A model generated the notes under the pieces. That model saw only the letters and a program-made list of their open reading frames with translations, was not told where the DNA came from and made no database searches. DNA of 64,000 nt from Desulfomonilaceae bacterium (GTDB lineage: Bacteria > Desulfobacterota > Desulfomonilia > Desulfomonilales > Desulfomonilaceae), in the NCBI GenBank assembly GCA_041662605.1, contig JBAZSD010000001.1, positions 282,694-346,693 on the forward strand. The letters are read 5' to 3'. The position numbers and the translations under genes are program-made. Positions 1 to 7,234 of this stretch are shown here, piece after piece. Position 1 is the first letter of the stretch. The number at the start of each line of letters is the position of its first letter.

Positions 1-188
1 GTCTCAATAATAATTTCATCAGGGTAATTCAAGGTCAATGAGTAACTCGACTCATAAGAACCGAAGAATTCGTCAAGTTTACTTTTTGAATCAACTTCAT
101 CAACACCAGACTTGAACGCTGCGATGGGTTTTAGAATTGCTTCAGTGAACAGTTTCCTGAAAAATTGTCTTTTATCTGAATCCAACAT
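1..188 (-). CDS. Hypothetical protein, 5' part only
   Basis: An open frame starts at an ATG (positions 188-186) after a good GGTGAGG ribosome binding site and runs off the left edge, giving 62 residues. It begins MLDSDKRQFFRKLF and is acidic and helical in the visible part, with no signal peptide or membrane segment. It lies 37 bases after the membrane protein upstream on the same strand and is probably co-transcribed with it. The start loosely recalls the N-termini of small iron-sulfur or maturation proteins (xxRRxFFRxx), but no domain can be named from this fragment. The evidence that it is a gene is the ribosome binding site and the unbroken frame. Confidence 0.55.
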   Translation of the reverse strand, partial: MLDSDKRQFFRKLFTEAILKPIAAFKSGVDEVDSKSKLDEFFGSYESSYSLTLNYPDEIIIE

Positions 189-225
189 GATTCCTCACCA
201 TAGGTATAAACCAATCAACCCTGAT

Positions 226-1455
226 TCAGGAATTGGATCGTTTTACGGGCCATGAATTTAAGAATTGTCCATGAACAATTACCACGCTCAAAAACAACAT
301 GGTCCACACTAACGGTGTGTCATCCGGTTGCGCTATTCCTGGCACTTTCCCGAGCAATCTTACGCTTAAATCAGAGTAATAAAACCCATAAATAAGCCCT
401 CCTCCAAGAAACGCAACCAGCGTCCTGAGAATGGCCGTCAAAGAAAATGCCGAAAGGTTGGGAAAATTGTTGAAATAGGTTTTTAGAATAAAGGCGGCAA
501 GGATTATGAAACCGCTGATTTCTCCTGCATGTAAGTATCTGAAATAAGGAGCGTCCGTATACTGCCCCCCCTCGAATGGCTCCATCCAATAGATATTCAT
601 GATCTTAAGCAAGACAACCATGCTTATGATCCCCAAGATTACACTCGAAAGCAACGTAAAAAATCCTCTGATGAAATTCCCCTCTCCTTGTTTACCCAGG
701 AGTTTCCAGGGATATCCTTCCCAAAGCAGGTCGGACAACACGACCCATTTGAGGCTGCAGAGCGCCAGCCCCAGGCTAAAGAAAGCGCTTCCGGTCCCTG
801 CGTATTCGGCCCACCATGGGGCTACTCCGGCCTTGTCCTGCGGAGGATAGAACAACTGGCAAACGTGAGGATGGAAAAGAATCGCGTAGGTCAAGACCGT
901 GAGAATTGATATTGAACAAAATCTGGACCATGCCCTGACACCTTGACTTGAGTCCTTCCATGGCCAACGGCCAAATCCAAGATCCCAAACAAGGGTCCAC
1001 CAGATAAAGGCTGTTACGAAGTAAATTATCGCGGTGGAAGAGTTCTCTCTCGCTATAAACGGTTCCGCTCCTGATCCTCCTGAAATGACTATCGCATTGG
1101 GACTGAAATACGCTACACCAAACCTGCCAATGAAGTTCCAGAATATTCCGAACGTAATGACAAACATTAAACATAGCGATATTATTGTTAGAGAAAGCCC
1201 TCGAGGCATCCAGCCGTCGCCCGTCATTTGATCTTCATTAAAGGGATAGAATTCAAATATTTTAGAAATTATCAGCACTGAAGTTAGCCAGACGGCAACC
1301 AGTGAAAATCCGTACATTGGGGTATAGAGCTTTAATACTCCGTTGGCGTCCATGAATACTCGCCAAAGGACAAGAACTAGCAGAAAAATAACGACAAAAG
1401 CAGCAAAACCAAGGACAAAACTGTATGCGGTCTTATTCTCTGAACTCGCGCTCAT
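226..1455 (-). CDS. Polytopic membrane protein of unknown function
   Basis: About 409 residues with roughly ten hydrophobic segments, so an integral inner-membrane protein. The frame is open from 1563, but the start at 1455 (MSASSENK) is preferred because a GGAGG lies 7 bases before it and the first membrane segment follows directly (SFVLGFAAFVVIFLLVLVLW). Trp-rich loops such as FIWWTLVWDLGFGRWPW are conspicuous. I recognise no transporter or enzyme family. It sits 128 bases downstream of the Tat-exported metallo-beta-lactamase-fold gene and just upstream of the partial gene at the left edge, so the three may be one transcription unit with an envelope role. That functional link is inference only. 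Confidence 0.7.
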   Translation of the reverse strand: MSASSENKTAYSFVLGFAAFVVIFLLVLVLWRVFMDANGVLKLYTPMYGFSLVAVWLTSVLIISKIFEFYPFNEDQMTGDGWMPRGLSLTIISLCLMFVITFGIFWNFIGRFGVAYFSPNAIVISGGSGAEPFIARENSSTAIIYFVTAFIWWTLVWDLGFGRWPWKDSSQGVRAWSRFCSISILTVLTYAILFHPHVCQLFYPPQDKAGVAPWWAEYAGTGSAFFSLGLALCSLKWVVLSDLLWEGYPWKLLGKQGEGNFIRGFFTLLSSVILGIISMVVLLKIMNIYWMEPFEGGQYTDAPYFRYLHAGEISGFIILAAFILKTYFNNFPNLSAFSLTAILRTLVAFLGGGLIYGFYYSDLSVRLLGKVPGIAQPDDTPLVWTMLFLSVVIVHGQFLNSWPVKRSNS

Positions 1456-1583
1456 GAAAATGGCCTCCATCACAATATTGGGTGGTTGAAATGTTTGGTT
1501 CCAGTTTCTTGACAGGTTAACACGCGGAACTATGAAATCTCGCGTGTCAACCTGTCTCACCAAAAATTCACTTTCCAGGAAGC

Positions 1584-2684
1584 TCAGAAAACGATTGAAT
1601 CACCATTGGTCAAAAATACATTTGTTCCTTTGTTTACCGTCGAGTATCGCGAGTAGGTCTTGTACTTGTCGGTGCCTTTTACGATAGGGATTCCGGCCGC
1701 TGCCGCTTTTTCCGCGAAAATCCAGCCGGTGCAGTGGTTGCAACCTACTTTAGCAATATTAAACGACTTTACCCCTTTGATCAGATCATCAAACTTGGGG
1801 TCCCATTGCTCAAAAAGGGAGATGTGAAGACCGCCATAACAGCCATAGGGTTTATATCCTTCAAAATTGTTACGAGCGAATGAGAATAAAGACAAAAGGC
1901 CTGGATGGCAACATCCCGTGACAGTGACAATGCCCTGGTCTTTGACATTGAAATACAATACGTTTTCGCCTCTAACTCGTAGGAGTATCGGAACGTCAAA
2001 CATTCTCAAGGCTACCCCAGGCATAAGTTTGTATACACCACTTTTATCGTCACCATCCTGGTTACATAGAATCAACTTGCCTGTATGAGGCGTGTCATTC
2101 TTGCATATCAGGACATCTTCACCGGCCTTGTCCTTAACTTTAAGGTGAGCTTTATCTTTTAGCAGAGCCATGTCTTCGGGGTAATATGTCGCCGGAGCGT
2201 ACATTGTTATGTCGGGCTTGTGCTTTAATGTGGATTCAATGCCCCAGTAGTGATCCAGATGCCAATGTGACAAAATCATGAATTCAATTTCGCCGCTCTT
2301 GAGCATAGAGGCTATATTGCTCTTATCCTGGAAAACATAATCCATCCATTCGGTGCTCCAGCCTGAATCGAGCAATATTTTCTTTTCCTTGCCATCCAGA
2401 GTGGTAACAGTAATCAACGCGGCATAACCACCAGCGTTTTTTGGATCCCACGGAATGGCGTACTGGCTTGTCATTGCGCCACCATAATCCATCATGTTCT
2501 TCTTCATGATATCATTGTCAAACCAGCTTGTTTCTGTGAGAACATCAACCTTGACGCTCTTAACTTCTCCGATGTTTACCTTTCCACCAGCGTGAGCCTC
2601 CTTGGAAATCAATCCGGTAGGACTAGTTACTGATGCCGCGACTCCCGCGGCCGCGATGGACTTTAGAAAATTCCTTCGTTCCAT
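1584..2684 (-). CDS. Tat-exported MBL-fold metallohydrolase
   Basis: A 366-residue protein. It starts MERRNFLKS followed by an Ala-rich stretch and AHA, a twin-arginine signal (RRxFLK) with a likely cleavage site, so it should fold in the cytoplasm and be exported to the periplasm. The metallo-beta-lactamase metal motif is visible as SHWHLDH near residue 140 (HxHxDH). A later TGCCHPG resembles the motif of the subfamily that includes RFA-P synthase-like MBL proteins. These features indicate a di-metal hydrolase; the substrate is unknown. The start at 2684 has a GAGG-rich purine stretch before it. It is followed by the membrane protein at 226-1455. Confidence 0.85.
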   Translation of the reverse strand: MERRNFLKSIAAAGVAASVTSPTGLISKEAHAGGKVNIGEVKSVKVDVLTETSWFDNDIMKKNMMDYGGAMTSQYAIPWDPKNAGGYAALITVTTLDGKEKKILLDSGWSTEWMDYVFQDKSNIASMLKSGEIEFMILSHWHLDHYWGIESTLKHKPDITMYAPATYYPEDMALLKDKAHLKVKDKAGEDVLICKNDTPHTGKLILCNQDGDDKSGVYKLMPGVALRMFDVPILLRVRGENVLYFNVKDQGIVTVTGCCHPGLLSLFSFARNNFEGYKPYGCYGGLHISLFEQWDPKFDDLIKGVKSFNIAKVGCNHCTGWIFAEKAAAAGIPIVKGTDKYKTYSRYSTVNKGTNVFLTNGDSIVF

Positions 2685-2882
2685 TTTTCCGCCTCCTCTT
2701 GGGGGTTAATGTTGTTGAGACTCTGGTTTGACATTTACGGGATAATCCCGAAACACTCCTGAAAAACCGGCAACGTACATATTTGGAACTAATAAGAGTT
2801 TAATTATCGGAGGTTATAGTATGCCTATAGAAACATAGTCTGTGGAGGGAATCAAGAGATTTACGCAAAAGTCACCGTAGTT

Positions 2883-3533
2883 TTATTGAGTATGCTTTTC
2901 CGAATATTCGGAGCCCGCTTTCTGTGCCGACAATTCAGGGTTTCGTCCCGAGGCTTTCAAATTCTCAACTAAACTTTTGTATTCCAAGCCCATTTTCACG
3001 GCCTTTTTGATAAGTCGCTTCCTCTGGATCAGATATGTAATAGCATACCCCAGAACCCCAAATAAAACGGCGAGCAAAATAGCGGATGTTAACCATCGAG
3101 CCAGTATTGAAGCGCTGAGTTGAAAAAAGGTAACTATGGATCCCCAGAAATATTCGCTCTCCATAACAGGATCCATTGTCATGCGAAAATTTTCGAAACT
3201 CAAAACAGCCGGTTTCCCCATGACAAATGACCCGAGGAGATAGTATCCATAATACATTGGAATAGCGTTGAGCGGATTCACCACGAATGTGAAACCAAAC
3301 GCGACCACAACGTTAAACCTTTGAACAAGCCTCATCAAACCCAGAAAAAGCATGTGGCTTCCCAAAGGAGCCCCAAGCCCTACTACCAGTCCTACAGCTA
3401 CTCCAAACGCATCATAATGGGGCGTATTCCGTGAGTAGACGAGTGGTTGGATTACCCCCTCATAAATTTTTATTTTCAGGGTCTTATAACTTAGTCGGGA
3501 CCCAACTTTCCGGACGGATTGAGGATCATTCAT
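2883..3533 (-). CDS. DUF2062 membrane protein
   Basis: About 216 residues. The segment AVGLVVGLGAPLGSHMLFLG through NPLNAIPMYYGYYLLG is the typical DUF2062 core (two or three membrane helices with a conserved NP). A further membrane helix lies near residue 160 (AILLAVLFGVLGYAITYLI), followed by a basic, then charged tail. DUF2062 proteins are common near lipid and cell-wall genes but have no settled function. The start could be the TTG at 3545, which overlaps the end of the upstream permease, or the ATG at 3533. I chose the ATG, which lies 7 bases after a TTTGAG. Close coupling to the MacB-type permease upstream suggests one operon. Confidence 0.8.
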   Translation of the reverse strand: MNDPQSVRKVGSRLSYKTLKIKIYEGVIQPLVYSRNTPHYDAFGVAVGLVVGLGAPLGSHMLFLGLMRLVQRFNVVVAFGFTFVVNPLNAIPMYYGYYLLGSFVMGKPAVLSFENFRMTMDPVMESEYFWGSIVTFFQLSASILARWLTSAILLAVLFGVLGYAITYLIQRKRLIKKAVKMGLEYKSLVENLKASGRNPELSAQKAGSEYSEKHTQ

Positions 3534-3537
3534 ATAA

Positions 3538-4722
3538 TTACTCAAACCGCATAGCGCTCACCGAATCCATGCGGCTGGCCTTCACGGAAGGATAGAGACC
3601 GGAGGCGATCCCCAAAAAAGCTGTGAAGAGAATTCCGCTCATTATACTGAACGATAGCATCAACGTCGACACCTGGACCCCTAATGGTCCTTTGAGAATT
3701 GTGACTGAAAGCACACCGATCACAACACCCAAAAATCCGGCGATTAGACTTATTAGAACCGCCTCAAGCAGAAACTGTAACAGAATTATTCCCTCTTTGG
3801 CTCCCAACGCCTTTCTTAGACCAATTTCTTGGGTCCGATCCTGAACAGCGGACAACATGACCGCCATAATGCCTAAACCACCCAAAAGGATGGTAACGCC
3901 CAAGGCCGCATATATAAATAGCTTGACCAAATAGACGGTAGATTTGACTTTTTCAATCCTTCGGGGGTAGTACGTAATGTCTACGCCTTGTTCATAACCT
4001 TTGTGAGAATCCTTCAAGATTTTTGACGCTTCATCCCTGACGGGTTCAACTTCGTCCCAGTTGTCCACTCTTATATAAATTTCTCTAATTTTTTCGAGCC
4101 CTGAGAAAAGGCTTTGCGCTGTTGTCATGGGAATAACTATGAATCTTTGGAGATCGTTTTGCTGAACGCCTCCAAGCACACCAATCACTTCAAATTTCAG
4201 GCTGCCGACACCCAAGAATTTCCCAACCGGTTTTTCTTTTCCAAAAAGATATTTGACAACATCTTCTCCCAGAACGCAGACCCTTTTTCGACCAACCACA
4301 TCTGTAGCCCCGATTAGCCTGCCTTCTTTCAACTGCGTGCTTTGGGTTATCCAGAATTCCTGATCTATACCTATTAATCCGGGACTCCACTCATTATCTT
4401 CGAAAAACGCGTCAATAGCTGGTATGGACACAACCGGAGCAACAGCCCAAACATGGGGAATTCGTCGAAGTTTTCTCACGTCGCTCATTGAATATTCGCC
4501 GGGATGGTAGTTGTCATCATTGCGCCAGATCGCCTTCATGACAGTGGCTTCTCCCAGTAATTCAAGATGCTCGCCCATTTTTTTTTCGACTGAATCCCCC
4601 ATTGTCTGAACAATGATGAAACCTGCCGTTCCAAGAGCGATGCCTATCATCACAGCCTTGTAGCGACGGCGATTCCGAAGAGCTGAACGCCAGCACATTA
4701 CTAGAAGGTCATCTATCTTCAA
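3538..4722 (-). CDS. MacB/FtsX-type ABC transporter permease
   Basis: A 394-residue permease with the MacB family layout. There is one membrane helix near residue 30, a large periplasmic MacB_PCD-like domain (about residues 50-255), then three membrane helices in the FtsX domain, with the signature QDRTQEIGLRKALGA and a final LYPSVKASRMDSVSAMRFE. Such proteins work with a separate ATPase, and often a membrane fusion protein, in lipoprotein release or export of drugs and peptides. No ATPase gene adjoins it here: the next gene upstream is a divergent flippase and the next downstream is DUF2062. The partner must be encoded elsewhere or have been lost. Confidence 0.85.
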   Translation of the reverse strand: MKIDDLLVMCWRSALRNRRRYKAVMIGIALGTAGFIIVQTMGDSVEKKMGEHLELLGEATVMKAIWRNDDNYHPGEYSMSDVRKLRRIPHVWAVAPVVSIPAIDAFFEDNEWSPGLIGIDQEFWITQSTQLKEGRLIGATDVVGRKRVCVLGEDVVKYLFGKEKPVGKFLGVGSLKFEVIGVLGGVQQNDLQRFIVIPMTTAQSLFSGLEKIREIYIRVDNWDEVEPVRDEASKILKDSHKGYEQGVDITYYPRRIEKVKSTVYLVKLFIYAALGVTILLGGLGIMAVMLSAVQDRTQEIGLRKALGAKEGIILLQFLLEAVLISLIAGFLGVVIGVLSVTILKGPLGVQVSTLMLSFSIMSGILFTAFLGIASGLYPSVKASRMDSVSAMRFE

Positions 4723-4896
4723 TGGATTGGGCTCCCGATAGTCACGAACTCTCCTAAAGAGGATCGCATAACATAACGCAATAGTGGAAAACGGTTCAAC
4801 CTTTCTTGGATTAAGGTTACGAAATCATCGCCAAAATGTTAGATTGTCGTCTCACGCTCCTCCAACGGGGGTGAAAATCCAGGTTGTCAGGTTTTT

Positions 4897-6348
4897 ATGT
4901 TCGGCTCGATCAAGTCAGGCCTTTCTCCCAAACGTAATGACAGTATTTTGGGCCGTTTGGCGTATCTGCTTTCAGCGCAGGCCGTGGAAGGCGTGTTAAG
5001 CACTGTTTTCTTTTTAACCCTCGCCTGGATCAACGCAACGAACTATGGGCAGATAATGTATGCCATGGCTGCTGGAGCCGTCATCCAGACAATTATTCAA
5101 TTCGGTCTTTATTACCCGCTGGTTTCAAAGCTCGGAAATGTTGATGAATCTGAGACAAAGAGCCTCATTCTGGGCGTTCAGATAATTAAGATAGCATTGT
5201 TTATTCTCTGTTTCGTGGGTGTTTTGATTTTTGCATGGCGGCAGCAACTTAGCGCTCAGTTAAGCGCTGTTCTAGCTTTGATTTCCGCCGGATTTTCCGT
5301 CGAGGCATTCGCCGAAACTTTCTTCGCCGGTTTGAGGGTCAGCGGTAACCAGAATGTCGAAGCTCGCATCAAGGTAGCCGGATCAATAGCCTCGTACGGT
5401 TATGGATTTATATCCGCTGCCGTGGGCCTAGGACCCGTCTATATCAGCCTTTTCAAATTAATATCCGGAATAACCAGAATCATATTCGGATTCCAAATTT
5501 TCCTGAAGGGCCGGGTAAAAACCAGAATTCTCTCCGGAGCTTGGCTTTCAGTCAGTCCAATGTTCAAGGCTTCTCTCGTTTTTGCTCTCATTGAAATACT
5601 TGGTGTCGTCTACAACAAGGCCAATATCTTTTTTCTTCAGGAACATACCGGGGTCAGCGGCGTAGCCTATTACAGCGCCACGTATAACATATTGGAAGCT
5701 GTTTCATTGTTAGGATCCGAGCAATTCCTGGGATGGGTCATCTTTCCCCTGCTGGCCACACTATGGTGGAAGGACCGAAAGCGAGCAGGAGAGTTAGTGA
5801 GGAGTAACGCTCAGTGGCTAATGGCTATTGCTTTTCCTGTCATCTTTTTTCTTTATGCGGAAAGCGCCCTGATAATTGGAGTGATCTATCCTGCCGAATA
5901 TGTTGACGCGGCATGGATGCAAAAATATCTGGCATGGACCATCGTGGTATCTTTCGAAAATAACTTGTTTTCCTACGTTATGATGGTGGCAGGGGCCGCC
6001 AATATGCTGCTGATCGTTCAGATAGCAGGGACCATTGTCAATTTCGTTCTTAACTTTACTCTGGTTCCAATTTTAAAACTGGAAGGTGGTTGCTTTGTAA
6101 TTATTTTCACAAAACTATTTATAGTCACTCTTACATTTACATATTGTCGCTTGAGTTTTGGGTTTGTCCGGGTGAAAGATTTTCTGTTCCCAATCACCCT
6201 GGGGTTGACTTCATTTGGTCTTTTCCTCTTTTCCGAGCCTTTCATTTCACTGCATCCGGCGGTTGCCTGTACGATAATCTTTTATCTGGTGATGTTATTC
6301 AGTATAGGGCCAAAATTCATCGGGTTTTTTCCAAAAAAAGTCAATTAA
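4897..6348 (+). CDS. Polysaccharide flippase (MOP/Wzx-like)
   Basis: A 483-residue membrane protein with about 12-14 hydrophobic segments in the pattern of the oligosaccharidyl-lipid flippase branch of the MOP superfamily (Wzx, MurJ relatives). Supporting segments are GRLAYLLSAQAVEGVLSTVFFLTLAWI at the N-terminus and the YYSATYNILEAVSLL segment mid-protein, typical of polysaccharide biosynthesis exporters. It would flip lipid-linked glycans across the inner membrane. It is divergent from the permease at 4722 and not next to glycosyltransferases, though a GT2 gene and epimerase lie 7-8 kb away. The ATG at 4897 keeps a short hydrophilic N-terminus. Substrate unknown. Confidence 0.8.
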   Translation: MFGSIKSGLSPKRNDSILGRLAYLLSAQAVEGVLSTVFFLTLAWINATNYGQIMYAMAAGAVIQTIIQFGLYYPLVSKLGNVDESETKSLILGVQIIKIALFILCFVGVLIFAWRQQLSAQLSAVLALISAGFSVEAFAETFFAGLRVSGNQNVEARIKVAGSIASYGYGFISAAVGLGPVYISLFKLISGITRIIFGFQIFLKGRVKTRILSGAWLSVSPMFKASLVFALIEILGVVYNKANIFFLQEHTGVSGVAYYSATYNILEAVSLLGSEQFLGWVIFPLLATLWWKDRKRAGELVRSNAQWLMAIAFPVIFFLYAESALIIGVIYPAEYVDAAWMQKYLAWTIVVSFENNLFSYVMMVAGAANMLLIVQIAGTIVNFVLNFTLVPILKLEGGCFVIIFTKLFIVTLTFTYCRLSFGFVRVKDFLFPITLGLTSFGLFLFSEPFISLHPAVACTIIFYLVMLFSIGPKFIGFFPKKVN

Positions 6349-6358
6349 TCGGCCAACC

Positions 6359-6802
6359 TTAGAATTTTTTTATAAGGACTACGCCGCCTAACAACATTGC
6401 GACACCTAGGATCCTCCAAATATTTATTGGATGCTCTTCATAACCTACCCATCCAAAATGGTCGAGCGCCAGCGATGTAATCATCTGCCCTGCAACAATT
6501 AACCCTAGAGTCGTCGCCGCCCCCAACTTGGGGACCAGTATGATGGACGCGAAAACCAGAAAAGCTCCAAGAATCCCGCCTGTCCACATCCACCATGGAA
6601 TCCCTATCAAGGTCTTCGCCGGGGGCAGTGGAGCGCCTGACATAGTCACATAAACGCTCAGACCTACCGCGCCTACTATAAATGATATAGCGGCGGCGAC
6701 AGCGGGATCTCCAGTCACCGAACCAAGCTGAGCGTTGATTCCAGCCTGGGTAGGAGAACAAGCCCCTGCTATCAGGGCCAATATTACGTAATACAAATCC
6801 AT
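6359..6802 (-). CDS. DMT-superfamily transporter, DUF606 (YdcZ) family
   Basis: A 147-residue protein with five hydrophobic helices, the usual size and pattern of the DUF606/YdcZ family of half-size drug/metabolite transporters. Characteristic pieces are AGACSPTQAGINAQLG near the N-terminus, PWWMWTGGILGAFLV in the middle and GQMITSLALDHFGW followed by the last helix (RILGVAMLLGGVVLIKKF). These proteins probably work as dimers in the inner membrane; the substrate is not known. It converges on the flippase gene, whose stop lies 10 bases from its own stop. It has no obvious partner gene. Confidence 0.88.
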   Translation of the reverse strand: MDLYYVILALIAGACSPTQAGINAQLGSVTGDPAVAAAISFIVGAVGLSVYVTMSGAPLPPAKTLIGIPWWMWTGGILGAFLVFASIILVPKLGAATTLGLIVAGQMITSLALDHFGWVGYEEHPINIWRILGVAMLLGGVVLIKKF

Positions 6803-6842
6803 GAATAACGCCTCTGAAAGTCAGATTTTCTTAAACACCAAT

Positions 6843-6888
6843 CACAAAAAAAACAGAAAACGGAACCCTGTGCTAAGGTTCCGTTTTC
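6843..6888 (-). terminator. Rho-independent terminator
   Basis: A 12-bp perfect stem (GAAAACGGAACC / GGTTCCGTTTTC, 6856-6888, 9-base loop) is followed on the minus strand by a run of eight T's. It lies 63 bases after the stop of the small minus-strand gene at 6952-7140 and should end its transcript. Confidence 0.85.
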
Positions 6889-6951
6889 AAATCCGTGCCT
6901 AAGATTCGTCAGCCACGGTGGGCTCACCTGGAAAAAACTGCGCGTTTTACT

Positions 6952-7140
6952 CTATGCTGCTACTACATCGTCTTCGATCGGCCACCGTCCCTGGTTGAGC
7001 CATCGAACCAATGACGCGTCTATAGCGTCTTCGAAAACATCGCATCGAGATGCTATTTCTCTAAAGGAAAGACCCTGCTTAAGCATTGTATGAACATTCT
7101 CCGGTGTTAGCCTCACTCTTGATCCATCCATTTTTAGCAT
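6952..7140 (-). CDS. Small helix-turn-helix-like protein
   Basis: A 62-residue ORF with its own ribosome binding site (AGGAG, 6 bases before the ATG) and its own terminator downstream, so it is very probably a real gene. The sequence LTPENVHTMLKQGLSFREIASRCDV resembles the recognition part of a sigma-factor- or resolvase-type helix-turn-helix (SFREIASRC). It ends with an acidic tail. It may bind DNA, but at this length it lacks any second domain. A short inverted repeat sits over its probable promoter (7173-7184), which fits autoregulation. No family name can be given. Confidence 0.6.
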   Translation of the reverse strand: MLKMDGSRVRLTPENVHTMLKQGLSFREIASRCDVFEDAIDASLVRWLNQGRWPIEDDVVAA

Positions 7141-7172
7141 AAGTCACTCCTTTAATCCTTAATATACACTAA

Positions 7173-7184
7173 TTAGTAAACTAA
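7173..7184 (-). promoter_or_regulatory. Inverted repeat over a probable promoter
   Basis: TTAGT-AA-ACTAA is a perfect 5-bp inverted repeat. On the minus strand it lies between a TTGTTA and a TATATT about 15 bases apart, just upstream of the small HTH-like gene. This would suit an operator for that protein or another small regulator. Both promoter hexamers are weak. Confidence 0.3.
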
Positions 7185-7234
7185 CAATTGATCAAGTTCC
7201 CTATTCTACAAGATTTCGTCAAACTTATCCTCAT

